Assembly (NCBI GenBank): GCA_020833005.1
Contig: JAJHRD010000006.1
Coordinates: 1-64,000, forward strand
Length of the DNA: 64,000 nt
Direction: 5' to 3'
From: Candidatus Methanomethylicota archaeon
GTDB taxonomy: Archaea; Thermoproteota; Methanomethylicia; Culexarchaeales; Culexarchaeaceae
The position numbers and the translations under genes were made by a program. Under the pieces are notes generated by a model. That model was not told the origin of the DNA. It worked only from the letters and a program-made list of their open reading frames with translations, and searched no databases. Numbering within the stretch: the stretch's first letter is position 1; each line of letters opens with the position of its first letter. Below are positions 8,040 through 16,913 of the stretch, piece after piece.

Positions 8040-9317
8040 ATGTTCACGTATAGGGGTAGGCATCCTCATATATTTTCAATCTTCATCGTAGCTTGCTTCA
8101 TATTACTCTTCATTCAGCCATATATTGCCCTTTCATCCCCTCCTAGAGTTTATTATGCTGAGGTTGATGCTACTATTGATGCTGGCATTGCTGAGTATAT
8201 TTTGAATGCTTTATCTAAGGCTGAAGCTTCCAATGCACCTTTAATTATTAGGTTGAATACTTATGGTGGATATATGGATAGCATGGATAAAATAATTAAT
8301 GCTCTTGTAAGCTCTAAAGTTGAGACTGTTGTTTGGGTTGGCCCTCCTGGGGCTAAGGCTGTTTCAGCTGGAACCTTTATTGCTCTTGCAGCAAATTATC
8401 TTGTAATGTCTGATGGTAGTGTTATAGGTTCATGTCAACCTAGGAGTACCACTGGTGAACCGGTTGACCCTAAAGTTTTAAATTATGCTATTGAGCGTAT
8501 GAGGGCTCTTGCTGAGAGAAAGTATGGTTTTAATGATAGTAGGGTTGATATTGCAGTTAAATTTGTTACTGAGAATCTTGATTTAACTGTGAGTAGGGCT
8601 TTGGAGCTTAAGATAGCTGATTTTAAGGCTAATTCCCTACAGGAGGTTTTGTCTGTACTTGGTTGGAGTGGTTATGAAGTTGTTGTGGTTGGTAGAAGTA
8701 TTGCCTCACAATTGTATTCGTTACTAAACGATCCACTCATCGTTGGTTTGCTGTTTGAGCTTGGATTTTGGCTCATATTAATAGAACTGTTAACCCCTGG
8801 GACTCAAATATACGGTTTTATTGGTGCAGCATTGATAGTTTTATCACTATTCGGTATAGGTTTAATTGGTCCCAGCGCTACGGCTTTAGCCTTACTGATA
8901 ATTGGATCAATATTGATACTAGTGGAGTTGCATTATCCTGGTATACAATTATTCGGTTTCCTCGGCCTAGTAATGTATGCTTTGGGAATACTATTTATGT
9001 ATAGGGAGCAACCATATATTGAAATTGGAGTTCCGCAATATGTATTCGTATCCATATTGGCTATTGGAGGAGGCTTCCTCATCCTATACATACATAATGT
9101 TAGGAAGAGTTGGAGGAGGGCTAGGGGGATGCTGGATCCAAAAAAGCTTATTGGGATGACTGGAACTGCTAAAACAGATTTTAAGGCTGGTGAGAATGGT
9201 GTTGTACATGTTTTTGGTGAGGAGTGGACTGCATTTTCTGATGTTGATATTAAGAGGGGGCAGAAGGTTAAGGTTGTTGATGTTGTTGGATTAAAATTGA
9301 AAGTGGCTCCAGCATAA
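8040..9317 (+). CDS. nfeD: NfeD family membrane-bound serine protease (STOPP type)
   Basis: NfeD proteins pair with stomatin-like proteins and cleave membrane substrates. The order is complete: N-terminal signal/membrane helix (about residues 11-30), a ClpP-like protease domain to about 215 with the nucleophile Ser109 in AVSAGTFIALAAN and the NTYGGYMD oxyanion-type loop, a polytopic membrane region (about 225-340, four to five helices), and a C-terminal OB-fold domain (GMTGTAKTDF ... KVKVVDVVGLKLKV). Length, 425 residues, is that of long NfeD. I could not confidently place the general-base lysine. No stomatin gene is adjacent, unlike the usual arrangement. A 167-base AT-rich gap precedes it, with no other feature seen. 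Confidence 0.92.
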   Translation: MFTYRGRHPHIFSIFIVACFILLFIQPYIALSSPPRVYYAEVDATIDAGIAEYILNALSKAEASNAPLIIRLNTYGGYMDSMDKIINALVSSKVETVVWVGPPGAKAVSAGTFIALAANYLVMSDGSVIGSCQPRSTTGEPVDPKVLNYAIERMRALAERKYGFNDSRVDIAVKFVTENLDLTVSRALELKIADFKANSLQEVLSVLGWSGYEVVVVGRSIASQLYSLLNDPLIVGLLFELGFWLILIELLTPGTQIYGFIGAALIVLSLFGIGLIGPSATALALLIIGSILILVELHYPGIQLFGFLGLVMYALGILFMYREQPYIEIGVPQYVFVSILAIGGGFLILYIHNVRKSWRRARGMLDPKKLIGMTGTAKTDFKAGENGVVHVFGEEWTAFSDVDIKRGQKVKVVDVVGLKLKVAPA

Positions 9318-9355
9318 ATAAACACCAACACTTTTATACTGTTGATTGCGATATA

Positions 9356-10399
9356 GTGGTTTGGTGCATAAGTTTGGTTTTATCTATAGGTGATCATCCA
9401 AGAGTTAAGCTAGTACGTTTACCAACACCAATACAATATATGCCTAAACTCAGTGAAGAGCTTGGCATTGAATTGTATATTAAGCGTGATGATTACATGG
9501 AATTGGCTATGGGTGGGAATAAGGCTAGGAAACTTGAATTCCTATTGGGGGATGCCTTAAAGAGGAATTGCGATACCGTGATAACCACTGGTGCTTTATG
9601 TTCAAACCATGTTAGATTAACTGCAGCTGCATGTAGATTGTACAATTTGCATCCAATCTTGGTTCTCACAAGTACTGGTCCTAAGAAGGTTAAGGGGAAT
9701 CTCCTATTAGATGTATTGTTTGATGCCGAAATTAGGATTGTTGATGCCGCTAGGGATGAAATCCCAAAAATTATGGAGGAAGTTGCAAGGGAGCAGGAGG
9801 CTAAGGGTAGAAAGCCCTATATAATCCCAAATGGCGGTGCAAGTAAAGTTGGTGTTTTAGGGTATTTGAATGCCTCCGTAGAAATTCTACATCAATTGAA
9901 TGAGATGTGTGTTAAAGTGGATTACGTAGTCCACTCCACTGGTTCAGGTGGAACGCAGACTGGATTGTGTTTGGGGATGAAGAATTTGAATAGTGGGATT
10001 AAGGTTTTAGGAGTTTCATGCGGCCCCTCAAAGAATGCTATTTACAATAGGGTTAAGAGTCTCGCTGAGGAGTCTGTGGAGTATTTGAAGCTACCAGTTA
10101 AACTTGATGATAAAGACATCATAGTTTACGATGAGTATACTTGTGGTGGTTATGGAATTGTGACTAAGGAGGTTGTTGAAGTTATGCGGAAGGTTGCAAA
10201 AATGGAAGCTATACTCTTAGATCCACTATATACTGGGAAGGCCTTTATGGGTTTAATGGATCTCGTGGATAAGGGGGTTATAGAGAAGGGGTCTAAAGTA
10301 CTATTCATCCACACTGGCGGTTTACCTCTAATATTCCAGTATGAAGAGGATTTGTGGCGTTATGGTGTTAAGGTTTCCGATCTGGAGAAACTTATGTGA
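9356..10399 (+). CDS. D-cysteine desulfhydrase / ACC deaminase family PLP enzyme
   Basis: A fold-type II PLP enzyme of the DcyD/1-aminocyclopropane-1-carboxylate deaminase family. The PLP lysine is in MGGNKARKLEF (Lys56), followed by the TGALCSNHVRLTAAAC segment and the phosphate-binding STGSGGTQTG loop; the C-terminal IHTGGLPLIFQY is characteristic. The activity would be breakdown of D-cysteine (or another D- or small amino acid) to pyruvate, ammonia and sulfide. GTG at 9356 is 23 bases from a TATA-like TTTATACT (9333-9340), so the TTG at 9374 is an equally plausible start. Close to D-aminoacylase and an amidohydrolase, suggesting D-amino-acid use; substrate is inference. Confidence 0.85.
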   Translation: MVWCISLVLSIGDHPRVKLVRLPTPIQYMPKLSEELGIELYIKRDDYMELAMGGNKARKLEFLLGDALKRNCDTVITTGALCSNHVRLTAAACRLYNLHPILVLTSTGPKKVKGNLLLDVLFDAEIRIVDAARDEIPKIMEEVAREQEAKGRKPYIIPNGGASKVGVLGYLNASVEILHQLNEMCVKVDYVVHSTGSGGTQTGLCLGMKNLNSGIKVLGVSCGPSKNAIYNRVKSLAEESVEYLKLPVKLDDKDIIVYDEYTCGGYGIVTKEVVEVMRKVAKMEAILLDPLYTGKAFMGLMDLVDKGVIEKGSKVLFIHTGGLPLIFQYEEDLWRYGVKVSDLEKLM

Positions 10400-10416
10400 A
10401 TTTGAACAATTAAATT

Positions 10417-10734
10417 TCAACCCTTTTTATATCCTATGTAGAATCCAGCTAGAAATGATCCTGCGAAGGGTATGTTGGCTGTTATTTGGCTTATTAGTGG
10501 TGTAGATTCGCCAAGCAGGGTTTTTGTGGCATTCTCTATTTTACCTATCAGTGTTGCATAATCCACCTTTATAACCCCATTCCATTGTAGGTATGCAAGT
10601 GCCAGTAGGAATATGCCCATTATGACTATTAGTATCTTTAATATCTTTTTCAATGCATATCCAACTATAAATCCCGTTATGGCTCCAACTCCAAGCTGGA
10701 AGAGTATTGGGTCCCATTCACTCATTCTTGTCAC
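10417..10734 (-). CDS. FUN14 family small membrane protein
   Basis: A 105-residue membrane protein with the FUN14 pattern: an N-terminal LGVGAITGFIVGYALKK helix, a second hydrophobic segment ILIVIMGIFLLALAYLQWNGVI, a short loop, and a third glycine-rich helix FAGSFLAGFYIGYKKG. Eukaryotic FUNDC1/2 are mitochondrial outer-membrane proteins; archaeal and bacterial members have no known role. TATAAATA lies about 31 bases upstream of the GTG, which supports a leaderless message beginning MTRMSEWDP; the ATG three codons later is the alternative. It is convergent with the desulfhydrase and has no evident operon partner. Confidence 0.78.
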   Translation of the reverse strand: MTRMSEWDPILFQLGVGAITGFIVGYALKKILKILIVIMGIFLLALAYLQWNGVIKVDYATLIGKIENATKTLLGESTPLISQITANIPFAGSFLAGFYIGYKKG

Positions 10735-10817
10735 TGAAATAATTAGAGGATGTTTGGTATTTATATTGTTTTACTTTACCATCAAAGCTTCGCACTCTAT
10801 ATTCTTTATAACTTAAT

Positions 10818-12419
10818 TTACTCTCTTTCTAGAACTCTTCCTGGTAGTTCTCCTGTGTGTTCGCCTTTATCTATAACGATTCTCCCATTTACTATCACGT
10901 ACTCTATTCCCTTTGGGTATTGGTGTGGGTTTTCGAAGGTTGCTGTGTCTATTATTGTTTTTGGATTGAATATTACGAGGTCTGCCCAGAACCCCCTCCT
11001 TATTATCCCCCTATCTTTTAATCCAAGTTTGTTGGCTGGTATTGACGTCATCTTTCTAATTGCTTCCTCTATGGTTATAACCTTCTTGTCTCTTGCATAT
11101 CTCCCAATTATCCTTGGGAATGTTCCATAACTTCTTGGGTGTGGTTTCCCTCTTCCTAGAGGTTCGTATGGTGCTATGCTGGATCCATCTGTTCCAACCA
11201 TTGTGTATGGGCTTTTTAATGCTTCCAACATATCCTCTTCCCTCATCATGTGTAGTATTATTTGCACTCTCCCCTCTTCCTCTATTATTAGGTCGAATGC
11301 TTGATCGTATGGGTCTTTACTATTCATTTTGGCTATTTCACTTATGCTTAATCCCTCGTATTGCTTATTCTTTTCACAGGATGCCACCACTATCTTATCC
11401 CATCCTGCTAGGTTTGCGAGGTTCTCCCATCCTTCAGTGCTCGTTTCTATATCCCTCCTTATCTTAGCTCTCTGCTCAGGATCTTTTAGCCTCTTAATCA
11501 TCTCCTCTATTCCGCCTACATGGGCCCATGGTGGTATACAAGCAGTTAAACTTGTGCTTCCAGCAGTGTATGGGTAGAAGTCTGCTGTTACATCCACCCC
11601 TTCCCATCTTGCTTCTTCAATCCTTTTCAGTGCTTCCACAATTTTACCCCAATTCCTAACTCCAGCTGATTTTAGATGTGAAATTTCCACTCTAATATTT
11701 GCTTCTCTCCCTATCCTTATTGCTTCCATTATGGCTTCCATAAGCTTATCCGCTTCACTCCTTATGTGTGAGGAGTATATTCCACCATACTTTGCAACTA
11801 CTTTTGCAAGTTCAATTATCTCTTCAGTTTTAGCGTAGCTTCCAGGGGTGTATATGAGTCCGGTGGATAGTCCGAAGGCTCCATCCTTCATGCATTGCTC
11901 CAGCAATTTCTTCATTTCCTCAAGTTCCTCCATGGTTGGCTCCCTATTTTCATATCCCATTACATTAACTCTTAATGTTCCATGCCCTATTAGTGGGGCA
12001 ACGTTCAATGCAATTCCATTTTTCATGAGCTTCTCCTTATACTCCCTATATGTTGACCAATCCCATGTTATGTACTGTGCAAGTTCACCGAGTCTCCTCT
12101 TAAATTCACTTAGCCTTTTTGGTAGTATTGGTGCCATGCTTGAACCGCAATTACCTATGACTTCCAATGTAACCCCCTGCCTAATTTTGCTTTCAGCTTT
12201 AGGATTTATTAGTAGGTATGCGTCTGAGTGGCTGTGCATATCTATGAATCCTGGTGCCACCATTAACCCTTCGGCGTTTATCACATGTTCTCCACTCTTA
12301 AATCTCCCCTTCCTCTTGATTTCCACTATCTTGCCATTTCTTATGGCTATGCTCCCATAGTACCATGGGCTTCCAGTTCCATCAACTATCTTTGCATTAT
12401 TTATTATTATATCGTACAT
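10818..12419 (-). CDS. N-acyl-D-amino-acid deacylase (D-aminoacylase) family amidohydrolase
   Basis: A 533-residue zinc amidohydrolase that removes acyl groups from N-acyl-D-amino acids. The N-terminal beta-sandwich with IVDGTGSPWYYGSIAIRNG is followed by the metal motif GFIDMHSHSD (His62, His64), EVIGNCGSSMAP, the SSHIRSE stretch, HLKSAG and the final GTDGSS. The C-terminus (RRGFWADLVIFNP ... EHTGELPGRVL) is the classic end of this family, so the gene is full length. It is divergent from the YtcJ-like amidohydrolase at 12536 and sits among enzymes for amino-acid release. The D-specificity is a family inference; some relatives act on dihydropyrimidine-like or formylated substrates. Confidence 0.9.
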   Translation of the reverse strand: MYDIIINNAKIVDGTGSPWYYGSIAIRNGKIVEIKRKGRFKSGEHVINAEGLMVAPGFIDMHSHSDAYLLINPKAESKIRQGVTLEVIGNCGSSMAPILPKRLSEFKRRLGELAQYITWDWSTYREYKEKLMKNGIALNVAPLIGHGTLRVNVMGYENREPTMEELEEMKKLLEQCMKDGAFGLSTGLIYTPGSYAKTEEIIELAKVVAKYGGIYSSHIRSEADKLMEAIMEAIRIGREANIRVEISHLKSAGVRNWGKIVEALKRIEEARWEGVDVTADFYPYTAGSTSLTACIPPWAHVGGIEEMIKRLKDPEQRAKIRRDIETSTEGWENLANLAGWDKIVVASCEKNKQYEGLSISEIAKMNSKDPYDQAFDLIIEEEGRVQIILHMMREEDMLEALKSPYTMVGTDGSSIAPYEPLGRGKPHPRSYGTFPRIIGRYARDKKVITIEEAIRKMTSIPANKLGLKDRGIIRRGFWADLVIFNPKTIIDTATFENPHQYPKGIEYVIVNGRIVIDKGEHTGELPGRVLERE

Positions 12420-12535
12420 TTGATCACCATTGATACGTATCCATTCATTCCTTATATTACTCTTTCTAATGGGATTTGGAGTTGATTATGCTTAAATAGT
12501 TTTGAGTGACATTACATTATAATTGATGGTTTTGT

Positions 12536-14149
12536 ATGGTTAGTTTGAAGGCTGATCTCGTATTGGTTAATGGTAAGATATACTCCTTTGATGAGGAGGG
12601 TAGGGTTTTTGAGGCTTTAGCTGTTAAGGATGGCAAGATAGTCTTCTTGGGATCTTCTAGAGATGTTAAGGATTTCATTGGCAATGAAACTTTGACTATT
12701 GATTTGAAGGGGAAACCTGTCTTTCCCGGATTCATTGATACGCATATACATTTCATTGGGGTTGGACTTTCACTTATGATGTTAGATTTGAGGGATGTTA
12801 AATCCATAGGTGAATTTAAGAGTATGGTTAAGAGGTATGCTGAGGGGTTGAAGCCTGGGAAGTGGATTCTTGGTAGAGGTTGGGATCAAGATAAGTTTTA
12901 TGAGAAGAGGTATCCAAATAGGTGGGATTTAGATGAAGTTGCACCCAAAAATCCAGTCTTCCTTAGGAGGGTTTGCGGTCATATTGCAGTAGCCAATTCC
13001 ATGGCTTTAAGGATTGCTGGAATTGATAAGTTCACCCCCGACCCTGAAGGTGGGAGGATTGATAGGGATGAGAATGGTGAACCCACTGGAATACTTAGGG
13101 AGTCTGCCATGAGGCTTGTTTGGTCTAAGATTCCACAACCATCCCTCGATGATTATGTTAAGGCTGTGGAGCTTGCATGTAATGAAGCCTTATCCCATGG
13201 GATAACAACAGTACATTTTGTTTCAGCAATTCCAGAGGAGATTGAAGCTTTACAGGTTGCTAGGGGTTTGGGGAAGCTTAAGGTTAGAGTTTGCCTATAC
13301 ATTTCAGCTGAGCATTTAGATGAGTTGCTGAGTTTGAGGTTGAAGAGGGGGTTTGGTGATGATTTCATAAAGATTAATGGCATTAAAGTTTTGATTGATG
13401 GTTCTCTTGGAGCTAGAACTGCAGCTTTGAGATCACCATACAATGATGATCCAAGTAGTATGGGTATTTTGACAATGCCCATTGAAAGGTTTAGGGATAT
13501 CGTGTTTAAAGCTCATGATGGTGGATTGCAAGTTGCAGTTCATGCCATTGGCGATAGGGCTGTGGAATTGGCTTTAAAAGTTTTCAGTGAAGTTCTCTCG
13601 AAGAATCCAAGGGTTGATCATAGGCATAGGATTGAACATGCATCTATAATGTCTCCAGAATTAATTAAATTGATGAGCGATCTAGGTGTATGTGCATCCA
13701 TTCAGCCTAGATTCATAATATCAGATTTCTGGGCTGTGGATAGGGTTGGACCTAATAGAGCTAAGTGGGTTTACCCATTTAAGAGCATGATGAAAGCTGG
13801 TGTTAAAATTGCTGGTGGATCAGATTGCCCAGTAGATCCACTAGACCCATTATATCAAATATATTCCGCTGTGAGTAGGGGGAGGTATGATGGCATAGAA
13901 CTGTACAAGTACACGTATGATGAATGTCTAACCCCAGTGGAGGCAGTATCCCTATTCACGAGGAATGCTGCTTACATCGGGTTTGAAGAGAAGGTTAAGG
14001 GGTCTCTTGAAGTTGGGAAATATGCTGATATGGTTGTCCTATCGGAAGACCCATTATCCATAGATGAGAGTAGGATAAAGGATGTCAAGGTTTTAATGAC
14101 CATAGTTAATGGGGGAATCGTATACAAGTCTAATGTGGAAAGCTTTTAA
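12536..14149 (+). CDS. YtcJ-like amidohydrolase (metal-dependent, amidohydrolase family 3)
   Basis: A 537-residue amidohydrolase with metal motif GFIDTHIHFIG (His70, His72), the WDQDKFYEKRYP segment typical of YtcJ/LAF3-type proteins, HAIGDRAVELAL, DHRHRIEHAS and the AGGSDCPVDPLDP metal-binding aspartate near the end. The C-terminal sandwich LEVGKYADMVVLSEDP is complete. Members hydrolyse amides or N-formyl groups of unknown substrates. It runs in the same direction as, and 21 bases before, the class III aminotransferase gene, so the two may be co-transcribed; an amide hydrolase feeding an aminotransferase is plausible but unproven. ATG at 12536 is used. Confidence 0.85.
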   Translation: MVSLKADLVLVNGKIYSFDEEGRVFEALAVKDGKIVFLGSSRDVKDFIGNETLTIDLKGKPVFPGFIDTHIHFIGVGLSLMMLDLRDVKSIGEFKSMVKRYAEGLKPGKWILGRGWDQDKFYEKRYPNRWDLDEVAPKNPVFLRRVCGHIAVANSMALRIAGIDKFTPDPEGGRIDRDENGEPTGILRESAMRLVWSKIPQPSLDDYVKAVELACNEALSHGITTVHFVSAIPEEIEALQVARGLGKLKVRVCLYISAEHLDELLSLRLKRGFGDDFIKINGIKVLIDGSLGARTAALRSPYNDDPSSMGILTMPIERFRDIVFKAHDGGLQVAVHAIGDRAVELALKVFSEVLSKNPRVDHRHRIEHASIMSPELIKLMSDLGVCASIQPRFIISDFWAVDRVGPNRAKWVYPFKSMMKAGVKIAGGSDCPVDPLDPLYQIYSAVSRGRYDGIELYKYTYDECLTPVEAVSLFTRNAAYIGFEEKVKGSLEVGKYADMVVLSEDPLSIDESRIKDVKVLMTIVNGGIVYKSNVESF

Positions 14150-14170
14150 AGTTAAGTTAATGAGTAAAGT

Positions 14171-15538
14171 TTGGTGAAGGATTTGACTGAAATTGATGTC
14201 CCGAAAATAATAGTTACACCTCCAGGACCTAATGCCAAGAAGATTGTAGAGGAAGATGAGAAGTTTCTAATGCAATCCTTTGTACGCTGGTATCCATTGG
14301 TTTTGAAGGAGGCTAAGGGCTGCATATTAACCGATGTTGATGGGAACAAGTATATTGATTTGAATGCTGGTATAGCAGTTACCTCTGTGGGTCATTGTCA
14401 TCCAAAGGTTGTGGAGGCAATTAAGAGGCAAGCTGAGAAATACCTTCACTACTCATTAACAGACTTCTGGTATGATGTTGCTGTGGAATTGGCTAAGAAA
14501 CTCTGCAGAATAACTCCTGGAAACTTTGAGAAGCGTGTATTCTTCTGTAATAGTGGTGCTGAAGCTGTTGAAGGTGCAATGAAGGTTGCTAGAGGATACT
14601 TTAAAGGTTCAAGGCCATATGTGATGGCATATATAGGGGCATTTCATGGTAGATTGTTTGGAAGCGTCACTCTAACGTCCAGTAAGCCTGTTCAGCGTAA
14701 GTGGTTTTCACCCCTACTCCCAGGCGTTGAGCATGTTCCATACCCATATTGTTATAGGTGCCCATGGAAACAGAGCTACCCTGAATGTGGATATTGGTGT
14801 GTAGACTTCATAGATGAATACTACTTTAAGAAGTTCGTTCCACCAGATGAAACCAGTTGCATAGTTTTTGAACCGATACAGGGTGAGGGCGGCTACATAG
14901 TTCCACCCCCAGAATATTGGTCTAGGATTAGGAAATTATGTGACAATTACGGTATACTAATGGTTTCAGATGAAGTTCAGGCTGGCATGGGTAGAACTGG
15001 GAAGTGGTTTGCAATAGAGAATTGGAATGTAACCCCAGACCTTATCACGGTGGCTAAGGGGATTGCCGCTGGACTTCCACTTGGAGCTGTGATCGGTAGA
15101 GCTGACGTTATGTCTCTGCCGAGAGGTAGTCATGCATCCACATTTGGAGGTAATCCAGTTTCATGTGCTGCTGCATCAGCTGTTATTGATGTTATTGAGG
15201 AGGAGAAGTTGATGGAGAATGCCATTAAAGTGGGGGATTACACCATGAAGAGGTTTAGGGAGATGGCTGAGAAGATCGAGCTTATAGGTGATGTTAGGGG
15301 TAAGGGACTTATGATAGGTGTTGAGTTGGTTAGGAATAGGAAGAGTAAGGAGCCAGCTGTTAAGGAGCTTGAATCATTCCTAATGAATTGCTTTAAGCGT
15401 GGTGTTGCAGTTATAAGTTGCGGTATTTCATCGATTAGAATAGCTCCACCACTGAACATATCCATTGAATTAATGGATAAAGCTTTGAACATTATGGAAG
15501 AAGTTTTGTTGGAGATTGATAAGAGCCGTTTAAAGTAG
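14171..15538 (+). CDS. Class III PLP aminotransferase / archaeal amino-acid racemase
   Basis: A 455-residue acetylornithine/4-aminobutyrate-type aminotransferase. The PLP lysine is Lys296 in TVAKGIAAGLPLGA; the cofactor motifs FCNSGAEAVEGAMK, AFHGRLFGS, VSDEVQAGMGRTG and THFGGNPVSCAA-like region (ASTFGGNPVSCAA) are intact. It carries the four-cysteine insert Cys194-Cys197-Cys206-Cys210 and GYIVPPPEYW seen in the Thermococcales group that includes broad-specificity amino-acid racemases and omega-aminotransferases. That group is consistent with its D-amino-acid neighbours. Start is TTG 14171 or GTG 14174. It overlaps the convergent kinase-like gene by 9 bases. Confidence 0.88.
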   Translation: MVKDLTEIDVPKIIVTPPGPNAKKIVEEDEKFLMQSFVRWYPLVLKEAKGCILTDVDGNKYIDLNAGIAVTSVGHCHPKVVEAIKRQAEKYLHYSLTDFWYDVAVELAKKLCRITPGNFEKRVFFCNSGAEAVEGAMKVARGYFKGSRPYVMAYIGAFHGRLFGSVTLTSSKPVQRKWFSPLLPGVEHVPYPYCYRCPWKQSYPECGYWCVDFIDEYYFKKFVPPDETSCIVFEPIQGEGGYIVPPPEYWSRIRKLCDNYGILMVSDEVQAGMGRTGKWFAIENWNVTPDLITVAKGIAAGLPLGAVIGRADVMSLPRGSHASTFGGNPVSCAAASAVIDVIEEEKLMENAIKVGDYTMKRFREMAEKIELIGDVRGKGLMIGVELVRNRKSKEPAVKELESFLMNCFKRGVAVISCGISSIRIAPPLNISIELMDKALNIMEEVLLEIDKSRLK

Positions 15539-16861
15539 CTCTTCAATTCTACTCTTAACTTCACTTATTTTTCTTGAAATCGTTTTCCCATCGATCTTCT
15601 TTGAATCCATAACTATCCCCACAACCTCCCTCCCCCTCTCCATCCCCTTTGGAAGTCCATATAGTTCTAGGAAGGCATCTTTCAATATGCTTAGAGCCAT
15701 GAGCATCCTCCTCTTCACCTTCCCCTCCAATTCATACTTCTTCATTTTATTATATCCATACTCTATTCCATCTATTAGGCTCTCTGTGAATTCTTCATAT
15801 ATGTTTTCAGGTCTATAGTATCCTCCGTGAAGGCTCACTATTTCATTGAAGGCTTGAAACCCTTCCCACGTATGCATTTGTGAAATTACTTCCGGAGCAT
15901 TCAGTATCGTTGTACGTTTTATCTGTGAAATTATGAATTTCTCCGCTGATGGTAGTGGGTTCATGATATGCCATAAGGCATAGTATTCTTCCATCTTCAT
16001 CCTCTCAAATTCCTTTCCACCCATTTTCCTCGTTAAATGGAAGTCTGTTATGTATGTTTCCTCCAGCCCCACTACATGGTTTGCCAAATGGGAGTTTGTA
16101 TATATGCCCAATCCACTTGCATCAAACACCGTTCCATGTATTATGCCGTTTTCGTGGAGTAATCTTAGATTATATCCGCATGATGATCCAAGCCATTTAA
16201 GATATGCTTTAACCTCCTTAACGTTAATTATCTTCTCCACTTTTGGCATTAATAGTCCGTATAGTATTTCATCTGCTCTCACATCACTTACATTCCTATA
16301 GAATATGCATGCCCCACGTTGCTCCCATGCGCTTTCCTCAAGCATCTTTATGAGTTCCCCACGTCCACCACTCATAATCTTGTTTGTAAGTTCATATCTA
16401 TCCTTAATCTTCAGCAGTTTTATCCTGTCATAGTATCCTAATCCTATGGGTTCTGGAACTGGGATTCTCAGTTCCCTTAACATTATCATATTGTTTAATT
16501 CCTCTTCAGCCTCCTTGGGGGTCATGAATCCCCACATCAACTGTCCAGTTCCAATATATTCGTTTGTGAAGTAGTATGTGTATATGGTGTTGTTCTTGTA
16601 TATTGGTTTTACATCTTTGAAGGGTATTCCTATCCCCTTCAATTTTACCACATACCCATCCTCCGAAACTTTTATTATGGATCTAAATCCACTTACATAC
16701 CCCTTATATGTTGGGAGATCCTCTTCAGTTTCGCATAGTATTGGCACTTTATCTTTGCCATGTGGATATAGTTCTGGTTTTATAAGTTTTGTTTCTCCGT
16801 CAATGATGTAGTATTCCCTGGGCTCTCCTCTAAGCAATTTAACAATTCTTTCAGTGATCAT
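15530..16861 (-). CDS. Uncharacterised protein with divergent protein-kinase-like fold features
   Basis: I do not recognise this 443-residue protein as a named family. A kinase-like order of elements is visible: a lysine in GYVVKLKG (Lys73/75), an acidic helix EEELNNMIMLRELRIPVPEPIG as the alpha-C region and hinge approach, LRLLHENGIIHG at about 233-243 resembling a catalytic-loop lead-in, NSHLANHVV, and ITDFH at about 271-275 in the DFG position. The Asp of the HRD motif is not clear and DFG reads DFH, so it could be a small-molecule kinase, a SelO-like enzyme or a pseudokinase. The C-terminal 150 residues are helical. It is a single gene divergent from the P1 peptidase. Kinase assignment is inference. 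Confidence 0.5.
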   Translation of the reverse strand: MITERIVKLLRGEPREYYIIDGETKLIKPELYPHGKDKVPILCETEEDLPTYKGYVSGFRSIIKVSEDGYVVKLKGIGIPFKDVKPIYKNNTIYTYYFTNEYIGTGQLMWGFMTPKEAEEELNNMIMLRELRIPVPEPIGLGYYDRIKLLKIKDRYELTNKIMSGGRGELIKMLEESAWEQRGACIFYRNVSDVRADEILYGLLMPKVEKIINVKEVKAYLKWLGSSCGYNLRLLHENGIIHGTVFDASGLGIYTNSHLANHVVGLEETYITDFHLTRKMGGKEFERMKMEEYYALWHIMNPLPSAEKFIISQIKRTTILNAPEVISQMHTWEGFQAFNEIVSLHGGYYRPENIYEEFTESLIDGIEYGYNKMKKYELEGKVKRRMLMALSILKDAFLELYGLPKGMERGREVVGIVMDSKKIDGKTISRKISEVKSRIEELL

Positions 16862-16913
16862 ACAAACTTAAATTCTCAAAAGCCCCATTTAAATAATTGT
16901 TTGGTGATCCCCT

